Below, in pieces: positions 43,351 through 52,986 of a stretch of 64,000 nucleotides of DNA. The stretch is from positions 1 to 64,000 of the forward strand of contig NZ_JWLK01000010.1 of the NCBI RefSeq assembly GCF_000814005.1. Reading direction: 5' to 3'. Under the pieces are notes generated by a model, which ran no database searches, was not told where the DNA came from, and saw nothing but the letters and a program-made list of their open reading frames with translations. The position numbers and the translations under genes were made by a program. This stretch comes from Ruegeria sp. ANG-S4 (GTDB lineage: Bacteria; Pseudomonadota; Alphaproteobacteria; Rhodobacterales; Rhodobacteraceae). Every line of letters starts with the position of its first letter. Position 1 is the first letter of the stretch.

Positions 43351-44621
43351 GGGCCGTTGTATTCGAAGAAAACTGCCGAAACATCATCGTCCATTGCGCC
43401 CTTGGGTGACATCGCCTGTGTCAGGCGCCAGAACATGTCATCCAGAAACTCTGATCCGACTTTGGCATCCGTTGCGCAGTCAATCGCCATGTCACGCAGC
43501 CCATCTTCGTCCAGCAGTGACCCGTCAGTCAGGCGGCATTCCGTAAATCCGTCTGAATACAGCAACAGCTTGTCGCCGGTTTGCAAGTAGGTTTCGGTTT
43601 GCTGAAACTGCGCCTCCGGCAACAAACCGATGGGCAATCCGCCTTCTCCCAGGAATTCGGCGCGTCCATCCTGGCGCAGCAACAGCGGATGCGGATGGCC
43701 CGCCTGCACCATTTTCAGGTGACCGTTCCGCAGATCGATGATGGCATAGACCATCGTAAAATACTCTTCGATCCCGGTGTCTGCCACCAGCCGGGAATTC
43801 AGCAGGGCGGCAACCTCTTCCGGGGGGAGCAGCGCGTAGAATTTGTTGAACCGCCGCTCCATCGCGACGTTCTGGTCGAAATGCGAGCTGGACAGGTACC
43901 CGCCCAACCGTGCGGTCATCATTGCCGACGTGATCCCATGACCCGAAACATCAATGCTGTAAAAGCCAAGCCGGTTCACCCCCGGCGAGAACATCCCCAC
44001 CAGATCGCCACCGATATGGCCGCAGGGCTTCAACAGCAGACTGACTTGGGACTTGCCAAATGTCCGTCTGAGTTCGGGGACCAAGGATTCCTGAATCTTG
44101 CGCGCCTGCATCAGATCCTTGTCAATCGCATCATGCGCCACGCGCAACTCTGCCAGCGCGGATTCGATCAAGCGATTTTTCTCGGACAGTTCACGCTGCA
44201 TCACCAGAATTCGCGCGCCTGCCGCAATTCGCGCCCGCAGCTCGTCAGCCTCAAGCGGTTTGATCAAAAAGTCATCGGCACCAGCGTCCAGACCGCGCGC
44301 CACCTCCTGCTTTTCGCTTTTTGAGGTCAGCAGTATGAAATAGCTGTACCTGTCAGTTCCCATCGCCCGAAACGCCTGACAGAATTCCAGCCCGCTCATC
44401 CCCGGCATAACCCAATCGCTGAGAACAAGGTCGGGCGGATCCTCGCTGCAGATTGCAATTGCATCCTCGCCGCTGTCAGCCTCCAGCACCTCAAACCCCC
44501 ATTTCTTGAGCGAGGCTGCCAGAATGCGGCGTTGCAGGCGGCTGTCGTCAACGATCAACACCTTCCGTATTGCACCAAAATCCGGATTGATCCTGGTTTC
44601 CGCATGACTGGTTTGTGACAC
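43347..44621 (-). CDS. Response regulator fused to a PP2C/SpoIIE-type serine phosphatase
   Basis: 424 residues from GTG 44621 (AGGA about 8 bases upstream). Receiver domain about 18-140: VLIVDDSRLQRRIL, phospho-acceptor D69 in LVLSDWVMPGMSGLEF, and the conserved lysine in FLIKPLEADEL. A coiled-coil linker (about 145-185) leads to an RsbU-like phosphatase with GGDLVGMF, DVSGHGITSAMMTARL, LLYSDGFTE and DDDVSAVFFEYN metal residues. It should dephosphorylate a partner, usually an anti-sigma antagonist, when the receiver is phosphorylated. No such partner is next to it. Confidence 0.92.
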   Translation of the reverse strand: MSQTSHAETRINPDFGAIRKVLIVDDSRLQRRILAASLKKWGFEVLEADSGEDAIAICSEDPPDLVLSDWVMPGMSGLEFCQAFRAMGTDRYSYFILLTSKSEKQEVARGLDAGADDFLIKPLEADELRARIAAGARILVMQRELSEKNRLIESALAELRVAHDAIDKDLMQARKIQESLVPELRRTFGKSQVSLLLKPCGHIGGDLVGMFSPGVNRLGFYSIDVSGHGITSAMMTARLGGYLSSSHFDQNVAMERRFNKFYALLPPEEVAALLNSRLVADTGIEEYFTMVYAIIDLRNGHLKMVQAGHPHPLLLRQDGRAEFLGEGGLPIGLLPEAQFQQTETYLQTGDKLLLYSDGFTECRLTDGSLLDEDGLRDMAIDCATDAKVGSEFLDDMFWRLTQAMSPKGAMDDDVSAVFFEYNGP

Positions 44622-44768
44622 TTTGACTTTCCTGATCGCCCGCGACGCCGACACACTAGTGGCTGGCCACTTAACATCGGGTGAAGGTGGGATACAGGGT
44701 CGCTTTAACCGGCTGTTTACGCAGCTTGGCATACCAATGGGTATCGTCCATCAAGACGGAGGCGGGCC

Positions 44769-45098
44769 ATGATACACTGGCCAAGGGTCAAACAATTGCG
44801 TCACGAGGTCGGGGCAGACGAATTCGATGAGGTCGTCCAGATTTTTCTGGATGAAGTGGCTGAGGTTATGGCGCGGCTGCCTCGGGAGATAGAAAACCGT
44901 CAGATGGAACAAAACCTGCATTTTCTCAAGGGCAGCGCGCTTAGTCTGGGCTTTGAGCAGTTTTCGAAACTCTGCCAGGACGGAGAAAGGCGCGCTGCCG
45001 CGGGCGACGGCAAGGACGTCGACATTCGCCAGATCATTACCAGCTTTGACCAGTCCAAAGCTGTTTTCGATGCTGAGTTGAAGCAGAACCTTGGCTAG
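44769..45098 (+). CDS. Stand-alone histidine phosphotransfer (HPt) domain protein
   Basis: 109 residues, one four-helix domain. The phosphorylated histidine is H51 in LHFLKGSALSLGFEQFSKLC, an exact HPt motif. GGAGG precedes the ATG. Divergent from the receiver/phosphatase gene with 147 bases between, so it is the obvious candidate to pass phosphate to D69 of that protein. No histidine kinase is in the window. Stop shares CTAG with ilvA. Confidence 0.9.
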   Translation: MIHWPRVKQLRHEVGADEFDEVVQIFLDEVAEVMARLPREIENRQMEQNLHFLKGSALSLGFEQFSKLCQDGERRAAAGDGKDVDIRQIITSFDQSKAVFDAELKQNLG

Positions 45099-46321
45099 AT
45101 AACAAACTGTGCCAACGTTTCGTCTTCGGTGATGTCGGTGTAAGTGAAACCGGCATCATCCAGATGCGCAAACAGACGCATGAAGTTCTCGGGCCTGCGG
45201 GTTTCGATGCCAATCAGGACCGAACCAAAGTTTCGCGCCGACTTCTTCATATACTCGAATCTGGCGATATCGTCTTCGGGGCCGAGGATATTGAGAAACT
45301 CCTTCAATGCGCCGGGCCGCTGAGGCAGGCGCAGAATGAAATACTTCTTAACGCCGGAATAGCGCTGCGCACGCTCCTTGACCTCGGGCAGGCGTTCGAA
45401 GTCGAAGTTCCCACCCGAGGTGACGCAAACAACGGTTCTGCCTCGGATAAAGCTTTGTACATCGCCAATTGCTTCGATCGCCAATGCGCCGGCTGGCTCC
45501 AGCACGATGCCTTCGACATTCAACATCTCGATCATGGTCGCGCATATGCGGTCTTCGGCCAATGTCAGCACGTCCGACAAATGGCGGGATTTAAGCAGCT
45601 CGAAGGGTTTCTCGCCAATCCGCCCAACCGCAGCGCCGTCGACAAAGGTATCCACATGATCCAGTGAAACCGGGTGACCCGCAGCCAAAGCTGCACGCAG
45701 GCAGGCCCCGCCAGCAGGCTCGACAAACAAGCAATGCGCGCGATCCGCAAACCACGTGGCCACACCTGACGACATGCCACCGCCACCAACCGGTAAAACA
45801 ACGTGGTCCGGCACGGAACCCAACTGTGATTCAATTTCAACCGCGAGTGAGGCTTGGCCCTCAATCACATCTGCATCATCGAAAGGCGACAGAAAATGCC
45901 CGCCCTGCTGGGTGCACCACGCCTGCGCTGCGGCCAGCGTGTCGTCGAAATAGTCGCCGGTCAGATGAATCTCGATATTGTCGCCGCCGAAGATGCGCGT
46001 TTTCTGAATTTTCTGCTGGGGCGTTGTCACCGGCATGAAGATCACGCCCTTCACATCCAGATGCTTGCACATATAGGCCACGCCCTGAGCGTGGTTGCCC
46101 GCGCTGGCGCAGACGAACAACTCCTGACCCTGTTGCTTGCGCATGGCATTGAACGCGCCGCGGATTTTGTAGGAGCGCACCGGGCTGAGGTCTTCTCGTT
46201 TGAGCCAGACATCCGCGCCATAGCGGTCGGACAAATGGGCGTTCCGCTGCAACGGTGTTGCCGGAAAGACGGAACGCATCGCTTGCTCGGCGGCGCGGGC
46301 GCGGGTCATGAAATCAGTCAT
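45095..46321 (-). CDS. ilvA: Threonine ammonia-lyase (threonine dehydratase)
   Basis: PLP enzyme converting threonine to 2-oxobutanoate, the first step to isoleucine. 408 residues: Schiff-base lysine K52 in SYKIRGAFNAM, CASAGNHAQGVAY, phosphate loop VGGGGMSSG. A single ACT-like domain (about 330-408: FILRLPQRPGALKEFLNILG) makes it the short biosynthetic form. Confidence 0.93.
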   Translation of the reverse strand: MTDFMTRARAAEQAMRSVFPATPLQRNAHLSDRYGADVWLKREDLSPVRSYKIRGAFNAMRKQQGQELFVCASAGNHAQGVAYMCKHLDVKGVIFMPVTTPQQKIQKTRIFGGDNIEIHLTGDYFDDTLAAAQAWCTQQGGHFLSPFDDADVIEGQASLAVEIESQLGSVPDHVVLPVGGGGMSSGVATWFADRAHCLFVEPAGGACLRAALAAGHPVSLDHVDTFVDGAAVGRIGEKPFELLKSRHLSDVLTLAEDRICATMIEMLNVEGIVLEPAGALAIEAIGDVQSFIRGRTVVCVTSGGNFDFERLPEVKERAQRYSGVKKYFILRLPQRPGALKEFLNILGPEDDIARFEYMKKSARNFGSVLIGIETRRPENFMRLFAHLDDAGFTYTDITEDETLAQFVI

Positions 46322-46372
46322 GTCTATGTCACTGCCGGATCACCTCGGAAAGGGCAAGGCGAACATGGGCGC

Positions 46373-47140
46373 TCAGGCGAGGTCGCGCTTTTCGATGAAA
46401 ACCCCGTACATGGTTGTGAAGATGCTGACGTTGACAAGCGGAAGCACCAGGGTTCCAAAGAAAACCGCCAGTAAAATACCAAGTACAGGAATTATGGCCA
46501 GCACCGTGAACACCAGCTGCACCAGTACCTGAAAGAGAAAGGCGGAAAGCAACAGCACCAAAATGGCACCCGACACACCAGTGGTCGCGTTCCAAGCTTC
46601 GGTCAGCGAGATTGGAGAGCCAATCGCCGCTGCCGGCAGGATTATGGACAGACGGTAGAAGCAGATGATGAGAAACACCATGTAAACAACGGCGACGATA
46701 ACCGAGATGCCCGCCAGGCTTTCGCCCAAAGCGACAAAGACCAGGCCCATGGGTATGAACGCAATCGTCATCAGGATGCCCAACAACAAAAGCCGCCCAA
46801 AATAGGCAAGGATTCGATCAAAGCGGAATGTCGGAAGTATTCCCGTCGGGTACTCCTCCATCAGAATGAAGCGGTGCCACGCGACCGCGATCCAGAACAT
46901 GGTGAAGAAAAGCACCAAAACCACCACGAGCATGAAAACCGAGAAAGTGCCTGCGGTGACACCGGGCGGCAAATCGCTGGTGTTTTCGTCCAGCGCGTCA
47001 AGTGGAATGCCAAGGGCAAGGAAGAGCCCCACAATGATCAATGTGGCCAACAATGCTGGCCCAACCGTGATCTGGAGAACCTGTTTCAGGTTTCCAAAAA
47101 CCATACGCACCGAGTGCATGAAAATCTGCCAACCCAACAT
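46373..47140 (-). CDS. Integral membrane protein, glycerophosphodiesterase-membrane-domain-like
   Basis: 255 residues with about six hydrophobic segments (about 20-45, 65-90, 112-140, 142-168, 185-215, 215-240) and the amphipathic loop EEYPTGILPTFRFDRILAYFGR between segments two and three. This layout is seen in small alphaproteobacterial membrane proteins related to the GlpQ-associated membrane domain; no catalytic motif is present. Lies 51 bases upstream of ilvA on the same strand. Confidence 0.75.
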   Translation of the reverse strand: MLGWQIFMHSVRMVFGNLKQVLQITVGPALLATLIIVGLFLALGIPLDALDENTSDLPPGVTAGTFSVFMLVVVLVLFFTMFWIAVAWHRFILMEEYPTGILPTFRFDRILAYFGRLLLLGILMTIAFIPMGLVFVALGESLAGISVIVAVVYMVFLIICFYRLSIILPAAAIGSPISLTEAWNATTGVSGAILVLLLSAFLFQVLVQLVFTVLAIIPVLGILLAVFFGTLVLPLVNVSIFTTMYGVFIEKRDLA

Positions 47141-47278
47141 TCAAATAGTCCTTGCTATTGATCCTAATTCTAATTCTGCCCTTTCACCTCAATTCCCCTA
47201 CTTCGTCAACGCTCATAACTTGCCCCCGCGTCCAAAACCCGTTAGGGGCCAGTCGTTCTACGCATAAAGGGAAGTCAG

Positions 47279-48505
47279 ATGTCCGCGCCAAAGAAAGTTG
47301 TTCTGGCCTATTCCGGTGGCCTTGATACCTCGATCATTCTGAAATGGCTGCAGACCGAGTATGGCTGTGAGGTCGTCACCTTCACCGCCGATCTGGGTCA
47401 GGGCGAAGAGCTGGAGCCCGCCCGCAAGAAGGCCGAGCTGCTCGGGATCAAGCCCGAGAACATCTATATCGAGGACATCCGCGAAGAATTCGTCCGCGAT
47501 TTCGTCTTTCCGATGTTTCGCGCCAATGCGCAGTACGAAGGTCTGTACCTGCTGGGCACCTCTATCGCGCGGCCTCTGATCTCGAAACGACTGGTGGAGA
47601 TTGCCGAGGAGACCGGGGCCGATGCCGTGGCACACGGCGCGACCGGCAAGGGCAACGATCAGGTGCGGTTCGAACTGGCGGCTTACGCGCTGAACCCCGA
47701 CATCAAGGTGATCGCACCTTGGCGTGAGTGGGACCTGACCAGCCGCACCAAACTGCTGGAGTTTGCCGAGGCGAACCAGATCCCGATTGCCAAGGACAAG
47801 CGTGGCGAGGCTCCGTTCTCGGTTGATGCCAACCTGCTGCACACTTCGTCCGAGGGCAAGGTTCTGGAAGACCCCGCCGATATGGCGCCGGACTATGTCT
47901 ATCAGCGCACTGTCCACCCCGAGGATGCGCCGAATGAGCCGGAATTCATCGAAATCGGCTTTGAAAAAGGGGATCCGGTCAGCATCAATGGCGAAGCAAT
48001 GAGTCCCGCGACGATCCTGACCAAGCTGAACGAATATGGTGGCAAGCACGGCATTGGCCGTCTCGATCTGGTCGAGGGCCGGTTCGTTGGCATGAAATCC
48101 CGCGGTATCTACGAAACGCCGGGCGGCACCATCATGCTGGAAGCACACCGTGGGATCGAATCCATCACCATGGACCGCGGCGCGATGCATCTGAAAGACC
48201 AGTTGATGCCGCAATATGCCGAGCTGATCTATAACGGGTTCTGGTACAGTCCCGAACGCGAAATGCTGCAGGCCGCCATCGACAGATCGCAAGAGTATGT
48301 CACCGGAACCGTTCGCTTGAAACTATACAAGGGCCTCGCCTCGACAGTGGGCCGCTGGTCGGAGCACTCGCTATACTCCGAGGCGCATGTGACGTTCGAA
48401 GAAGACGCCGGCGCCTATGATCAGAAAGATGCTGCCGGGTTCATTCAGTTGAACGCTCTGCGTCTGAAACTGCTGGCGGCGCGGGACAAGCGGTTAAGCA
48501 AGTAA
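47279..48505 (+). CDS. argG: Argininosuccinate synthase
   Basis: ATP-dependent joining of citrulline and aspartate. 408 residues. The PP-loop is [17 protein letters not shown], followed by [29 protein letters not shown] and [26 protein letters not shown] precedes the ATG. Ends in a strong intrinsic terminator. Confidence 0.97.
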   Translation: MSAPKKVVLAYSGGLDTSIILKWLQTEYGCEVVTFTADLGQGEELEPARKKAELLGIKPENIYIEDIREEFVRDFVFPMFRANAQYEGLYLLGTSIARPLISKRLVEIAEETGADAVAHGATGKGNDQVRFELAAYALNPDIKVIAPWREWDLTSRTKLLEFAEANQIPIAKDKRGEAPFSVDANLLHTSSEGKVLEDPADMAPDYVYQRTVHPEDAPNEPEFIEIGFEKGDPVSINGEAMSPATILTKLNEYGGKHGIGRLDLVEGRFVGMKSRGIYETPGGTIMLEAHRGIESITMDRGAMHLKDQLMPQYAELIYNGFWYSPEREMLQAAIDRSQEYVTGTVRLKLYKGLASTVGRWSEHSLYSEAHVTFEEDAGAYDQKDAAGFIQLNALRLKLLAARDKRLSK

Positions 48506-48528
48506 GAACCTTCGATCCAAAGACCAGC

Positions 48529-48558
48529 CCCGGTGCCCCAACGGGCACCGGGTTTTTT
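48529..48558 (+). terminator. Rho-independent terminator of argG
   Basis: Perfect 10-base stem CCCGGTGCCC / GGGCACCGGG with a CAAC loop, then six T. It begins 24 bases after the stop codon. Confidence 0.92.
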
Positions 48559-48641
48559 CTTTGCGCGCTTCCCGTTGGGTCAGGCTTGTCCGAGACGGCG
48601 ATTGTTCTCTACGCATGCATCAACTCAGGAAAGGACGGATC

Positions 48642-48923
48642 ATGCTGCAGGATATCGCTGACGGAATTCAGAAAGGTCTAAATGGCAAGGGTTTTGACGG
48701 GTCGTTGAAATTCGACTGTGGCGAGGATGGCGTGATCGTGTTGGCCGAAAACACCGCCTCGACCCAGGATCGTGAGACCGATTGCACCATCCGCATCTCG
48801 CGCGACAACCTGACCAAACTGTTGACAGGCAAGCTGAACCCGATGACGGGCGTAGCGTTGGGCAAGCTGAAGATCTCGGGCAATGTGGGTGTTGCCATGA
48901 AGCTGGGGCAGCTTCTGGGGTAA
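48642..48923 (+). CDS. SCP2 sterol-binding-domain protein
   Basis: 93 residues from ATG 48642, with AAGGA upstream. Pattern DCTIRISRDNLTKLLTGKLNPMTGVALGKLKISGNVGVAMKLGQLL is the SCP2 core with the usual L-x-G-K-L-x-P segment. It probably binds a hydrophobic ligand in the cytoplasm; the ligand and role are unknown. Single gene following the argG terminator. Confidence 0.88.
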   Translation: MLQDIADGIQKGLNGKGFDGSLKFDCGEDGVIVLAENTASTQDRETDCTIRISRDNLTKLLTGKLNPMTGVALGKLKISGNVGVAMKLGQLLG

Positions 48924-49040
48924 GGTCCGAAGTAACGGTCGTTCACGGGTAAACTCGTCTCACCAGCACGTGACAATCAATGTCAGCGCATTGCAAGCGT
49001 CGGAAACAGAAGGCAGCTTGGTCGTGGAAGGAGACCTGAC

Positions 49041-49712
49041 ATGACACGGACTGCCTACACAGATTGCCTGAAACCCGTTCTGCTGTTCGCGCTGATCACC
49101 TTGGCCGCGATTCTGCGTGCGCTGCCGGCCCCGGCGGCGGGGACCGAAACCCTGACCGTGGCAGGCGGCTGTTTCTGGTGCGTTGAGTCCGACTTTGAAT
49201 CCGTTCCCGGCGTGATTGGTGCCGTGTCTGGCTATACAGGCGGCAAGACGGCCAACCCCACCTATGATCAAGTCACCAAAGGTGGAACAGGGCATTACGA
49301 AGCGGTTCAAATCACTTTTGACCCTGCCAAAGTCTCGCGAGAAACCCTTTTGGATATGTTCTTTCGATCTGTTGATCCAACCGACGCCGGGGGCCAGTTC
49401 TGTGATCGTGGCGACAGCTACAGAACCGCGATATTCGTCTCTGATGCAGGCGAAAAATCCCTCGCTGAAACTGCCAAGGCCAACGCGCAAGCGGCGTTGG
49501 GCCAGACCGTTGTAACGCCAATCCTACCTGCAGGCACCTTCTACCTGGCCGAAGCGTATCATCAGGACTATTACAAGGGCGACAAGCTCGTTCTGACCCG
49601 TTTCGGGCCCAAGCGTCAGAAAAGCGCTTACAAAGCCTACCGAAAAGCCTGTGGTCGCGATGCCCGCGTCAAGCAGCTGTGGGGTGGGGATGCACCGTTT
49701 GCCGGGTCCTAA
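49041..49712 (+). CDS. msrA: Peptide-methionine (S)-S-oxide reductase MsrA, exported form
   Basis: Repairs oxidised methionine. 223 residues with an N-terminal signal peptide (VLLFALITLAAILRALPAPAAG), so it works in the periplasm. Catalytic GGCFWCVESDFE has the nucleophile C44; GYTGGKTANPTYDQV, GHYEAVQITFDP and FFRSVDPTDAGGQFCDRGDSYRTAIF are typical. Its stop overlaps the stop of the convergent ribokinase by 4 bases. Confidence 0.93.
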   Translation: MTRTAYTDCLKPVLLFALITLAAILRALPAPAAGTETLTVAGGCFWCVESDFESVPGVIGAVSGYTGGKTANPTYDQVTKGGTGHYEAVQITFDPAKVSRETLLDMFFRSVDPTDAGGQFCDRGDSYRTAIFVSDAGEKSLAETAKANAQAALGQTVVTPILPAGTFYLAEAYHQDYYKGDKLVLTRFGPKRQKSAYKAYRKACGRDARVKQLWGGDAPFAGS

Positions 49713-50581
49713 TCGAAACGGGCTTCGTGCACTTCTTTCAGATCGGGAATGACATCTGCCGTTCCGTGCCGCGTGACCATCAAGGCCGCGGCACGCATCG
49801 CTTGCAAGATGGCCTGCGCCATGGGCATTCCGCGATCCATCCCGGCCAGAACATACCCCGTGAAGGTGTCGCCTGCACCGGTCGTATCCACAGGCTCAAC
49901 CTGAAAAGCCGCAAAATCGGCCGGATCCCGACCTCGCTGGAAGTAGCGCGCGCCTTTCGCGCCCAGCGTCACGATCACATGCTCAACCGGCAGGTCTGAC
50001 GGCGCGAGACCCGTTGCGCTTTGCAACTGCTCGGCCTCAATCTCATTCAGGATCAGAAAATCCAGATAGGGCAAAACCGCCGTGACCGACTCGGCCTGAA
50101 AGGGCGCGGCGGCATAGCAAACGGTCAGTCCCAGCTCTCGACCCAGCTGCGCCGCATGGGTTTGGCCGTTTGTTTCGTTCTGCATCACCAACAAATCACC
50201 GGCCGCAGCCGAGGATAGCGCCTGCCCCAGTTGGTCTTCGGAAATGGCGTGATTTGCGCCCTGAAACAGAATGATGTTGTTTTCGCCGTCAGCATCCACT
50301 GCGATAATCGCGTGCCCTGTGGGTACGTCCGCATCGGTGATATGGCGGGTGTCCACGCCGTATTCGGTCAATCTGTCCCGCGCCCAGCCCCCGTCTGGCC
50401 CGACCGCGCCAATATGTGACACGCGCGCACCGGCCCTTGCGGATGCGACCGACATGTTTGCACCTTTGCCGCCCAGAAACTGATGCAGCCCGCGGGCAGC
50501 CAGTGTTTCCCCCGGCCCCGGAAGATGCGGCAGGTCATAGACCATATCCGCGTTGATCGAGCCCAGATTCCAGATTGTCAT
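49709..50581 (-). CDS. rbsK: Ribokinase (PfkB family)
   Basis: Phosphorylates ribose or a similar sugar. 290 residues from ATG 50581, overlapping the maeB stop as ATGA. NADMVYDLPHLPGPGETLAA, LGGKGANMSVASARAGA and the PfkB box VDTTGAGDTFTGYVLAGM with the catalytic Asp. No ribose transporter is nearby, so the sugar is inferred from family only. Confidence 0.85.
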   Translation of the reverse strand: MTIWNLGSINADMVYDLPHLPGPGETLAARGLHQFLGGKGANMSVASARAGARVSHIGAVGPDGGWARDRLTEYGVDTRHITDADVPTGHAIIAVDADGENNIILFQGANHAISEDQLGQALSSAAAGDLLVMQNETNGQTHAAQLGRELGLTVCYAAAPFQAESVTAVLPYLDFLILNEIEAEQLQSATGLAPSDLPVEHVIVTLGAKGARYFQRGRDPADFAAFQVEPVDTTGAGDTFTGYVLAGMDRGMPMAQAILQAMRAAALMVTRHGTADVIPDLKEVHEARFD

Positions 50582-52842
50582 GGCGTATCCGAAATATCGC
50601 AAGAGGCCAGAATGGCCATGTTCAGAATGTCATTTGCCGTCGAAACGGTGGAACAGATCTGTATCGGTTTATCGACGCCCGACAGGATCGGCCCGATCAC
50701 GGTGGCACCGCCCATTTCCTGCATCAACTTGGTCGAGATTGATGCCGAGTGCCGCGCCGGGACGATCAGGATATTGGCGGGGCCTGTCAGACGTTGAAAC
50801 GGATAGCTGGCCTGCTGATCGATGTTCAGGGCGACGTCGACCGTCATTTCACCCTCGTATTCAAAGTCCACGCCCCGCTGATCCAGAACCGCCGGAGCGC
50901 GGTGCATCTTTTCGGCCCGCTCTGACACCGGATAGCCAAAGGTCGAAAAACTGACGAACGCAACCCGTGGCTCAAGCCCCATGTGCCGGGCCACAGCCGC
51001 CGAACGTTCCGCGATATTGGCCAGATCGTTCTCATCGGGCCATTCATGCACCAGCGTATCGCCGATCAGAACAATTCGGCCCTTGTGCAGCAATGCCGTC
51101 ACGCCCGCAGCACCATGGGCCGCGTCGGCATCAAACACATGGTTGATCCGGTCGAGGACATGCGCAGACTTGCGGGTGGCACCTGTGACCAGGCCATCCC
51201 CATGCCCATGCGCCAACATCAGGGACGAAAAGACATGCCGGTCGCGGGCGGCCAGACGGAACACGTCTTTACTGTCGAAACCCTTTCTTTGCAGCCGCTT
51301 ATAAAGGAAGTCCGTATAGGTATCGAGGTGCGTTGTATTGGCCGCGTTCACCACTTCGAGTTCTCGCACGGCATCGCCCAGCCCGGCCTCTTCAAGTTTT
51401 TGTTTGACATCGTCGGGACGGCCAACAACCAGTGCCTTGCCGAACCCCGAGCGTTGGTACATCACCGCAGCGCGCAACACGCGCGGGTCATCGCCTTCGG
51501 CAAAGATCATCCGGCTTTGTGCTGCCCGTGCCCGTGCGTTCAGGCCACGCAGAATGCTTGCGGTCGGGTCCATGCGCGATTTCAGGCTCAGCTCATAGGC
51601 ATCCATGTCGATGATGGGCCGCCGCGCCGCGCCAGTGTCCATCCCGGCCTTGGCAACGGCAGGTGGAATCCGGTGGATCAAACGCGGATCGAACGGGGTC
51701 GGGATGATGTAGTCGCGCCCGAAGGTCAGCGACTTTCCATACGCCATTGCAACCTCATCCGGCACATCCTCTCGCGCCAAACGGGCCAGCGCATGGGCGC
51801 AGGCAATCTTCATCTCGTCATTGATGGCCCGAGCGTGAATGTCCAAAGCGCCCCTGAAAAGGTAGGGAAAACCCAGCACGTTGTTGACCTGATTGGGATA
51901 ATCGCTGCGACCCGTGGCAACGATGGCATCAACACGCACTTCGTGCGCCTCTTCCGGGGTGATCTCAGGATCGGGATTCGCCATCGCGAAGATCACCGGA
52001 TTGTCGGCCATGCTGGCGACCATATCCTGCGTCACTGCACCCTTGACTGAAACGCCGAGGAACACGTCCGCGCCCTTCATCGCCTCCTCCAGCGTACGCA
52101 GCTTAGTCGTGATTGCATGCGCCGATTTCCACTGGTTCATCCCTTCGGTGCGGCCTTGGTAAATCACGCCCTTGGTGTCACAGACGATGCAGTTCTCGTG
52201 CTTCGCACCCATGGATTTCAGTAATTCGATGCAGGCAATCCCGGCGGCACCCGCGCCGTTCAGAACGATCTTCACATCCTCGATTTTCTTGCCCGAGATA
52301 TGCAGCGCATTGATCAGTCCCGCCGCACAGATCACGGCCGTGCCGTGCTGGTCGTCGTGGAAGACCGGGATATCCATCTCTTCCTTCAGGCGCTGTTCGA
52401 TGATGAAACACTCAGGCGCCTTGATGTCCTCAAGGTTGATGCCGCCAAAGGTCGGCCCCATCAGCCGCACCGCCCGGCAGAATTCGTCCGGGTCCTCGGT
52501 GTCGAGTTCAATATCGATCGAGTTCACATCGGCAAACCGTTTGAACAGGACCGATTTCCCCTCCATCACCGGTTTTGAGCCCAGCGCGCCCAGATTGCCC
52601 AGCCCCAGAACCGCCGTCCCGTTTGAGATGACAGCCACCAGATTACCCTTGTTGGTGTAGTCATAGGCGGTCTCGGGCGTTTCGGCGATGGCCTCACAAG
52701 GAACAGCGACACCCGGGCTGTAGGCCAGTGACAGATCGCGCTGCGTCGTCATGGGAACGGTGGCCTGCACCTCCCACTTGCCGGGGGTGGGGTCCAGGTG
52801 AAAGGCCAGCGCCTCTTCCTTCGTGATCTTTGTTTTGGGCAT
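50578..52842 (-). CDS. maeB: NADP-dependent malic enzyme MaeB
   Basis: Oxidative decarboxylation of malate to pyruvate. 754 residues from ATG 52842 (MPKTKITKEEALAFHLDPTPG), the long two-domain form. Malic domain about 1-430 (LGLGNLGALGSKPVMEGK, FHDDQHGTAVICAAG, VLNGAGAAGIACIEL for NADP). A phosphotransacetylase-like domain fills 430-754 (RMIFAEGDDPRVLRAA); it is regulatory, not catalytic, in studied enzymes. Linked to rbsK downstream. Confidence 0.95.
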   Translation of the reverse strand: MPKTKITKEEALAFHLDPTPGKWEVQATVPMTTQRDLSLAYSPGVAVPCEAIAETPETAYDYTNKGNLVAVISNGTAVLGLGNLGALGSKPVMEGKSVLFKRFADVNSIDIELDTEDPDEFCRAVRLMGPTFGGINLEDIKAPECFIIEQRLKEEMDIPVFHDDQHGTAVICAAGLINALHISGKKIEDVKIVLNGAGAAGIACIELLKSMGAKHENCIVCDTKGVIYQGRTEGMNQWKSAHAITTKLRTLEEAMKGADVFLGVSVKGAVTQDMVASMADNPVIFAMANPDPEITPEEAHEVRVDAIVATGRSDYPNQVNNVLGFPYLFRGALDIHARAINDEMKIACAHALARLAREDVPDEVAMAYGKSLTFGRDYIIPTPFDPRLIHRIPPAVAKAGMDTGAARRPIIDMDAYELSLKSRMDPTASILRGLNARARAAQSRMIFAEGDDPRVLRAAVMYQRSGFGKALVVGRPDDVKQKLEEAGLGDAVRELEVVNAANTTHLDTYTDFLYKRLQRKGFDSKDVFRLAARDRHVFSSLMLAHGHGDGLVTGATRKSAHVLDRINHVFDADAAHGAAGVTALLHKGRIVLIGDTLVHEWPDENDLANIAERSAAVARHMGLEPRVAFVSFSTFGYPVSERAEKMHRAPAVLDQRGVDFEYEGEMTVDVALNIDQQASYPFQRLTGPANILIVPARHSASISTKLMQEMGGATVIGPILSGVDKPIQICSTVSTANDILNMAILASCDISDTP

Positions 52843-52878
52843 CTTTTCAGGTCGTTTCCATGACTTCGGGGCCTTCGC

Positions 52879-52907
52879 GTCATAGCGCAGGCGGGCGCAC
52901 GTCTCAA
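52879..52907 (-). promoter_or_regulatory. Candidate maeB promoter
   Basis: Minus strand TTGAGA (five of six), 17-base spacer, TATGAC (four of six), about 37 bases before the ATG. Confidence 0.5.
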
Positions 52908-52986
52908 CGACAATACGTTTTCGCCTTTCACCGCGCGGGCCGGGTTTGTAAGGTCGCGCCCGGAATACGCCGGAAAGGGGCCGCTT

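Noticed and set aside
44726-44754. TTGGCA-N17-CATCAA as a promoter for the HPt gene
   Set aside because: The transcript would begin only a few bases before the ATG, leaving no room for the GGAGG site.
47258-48292. 344-codon open frame antisense to argG
   Set aside because: Shadow of a highly biased gene; no family resemblance.
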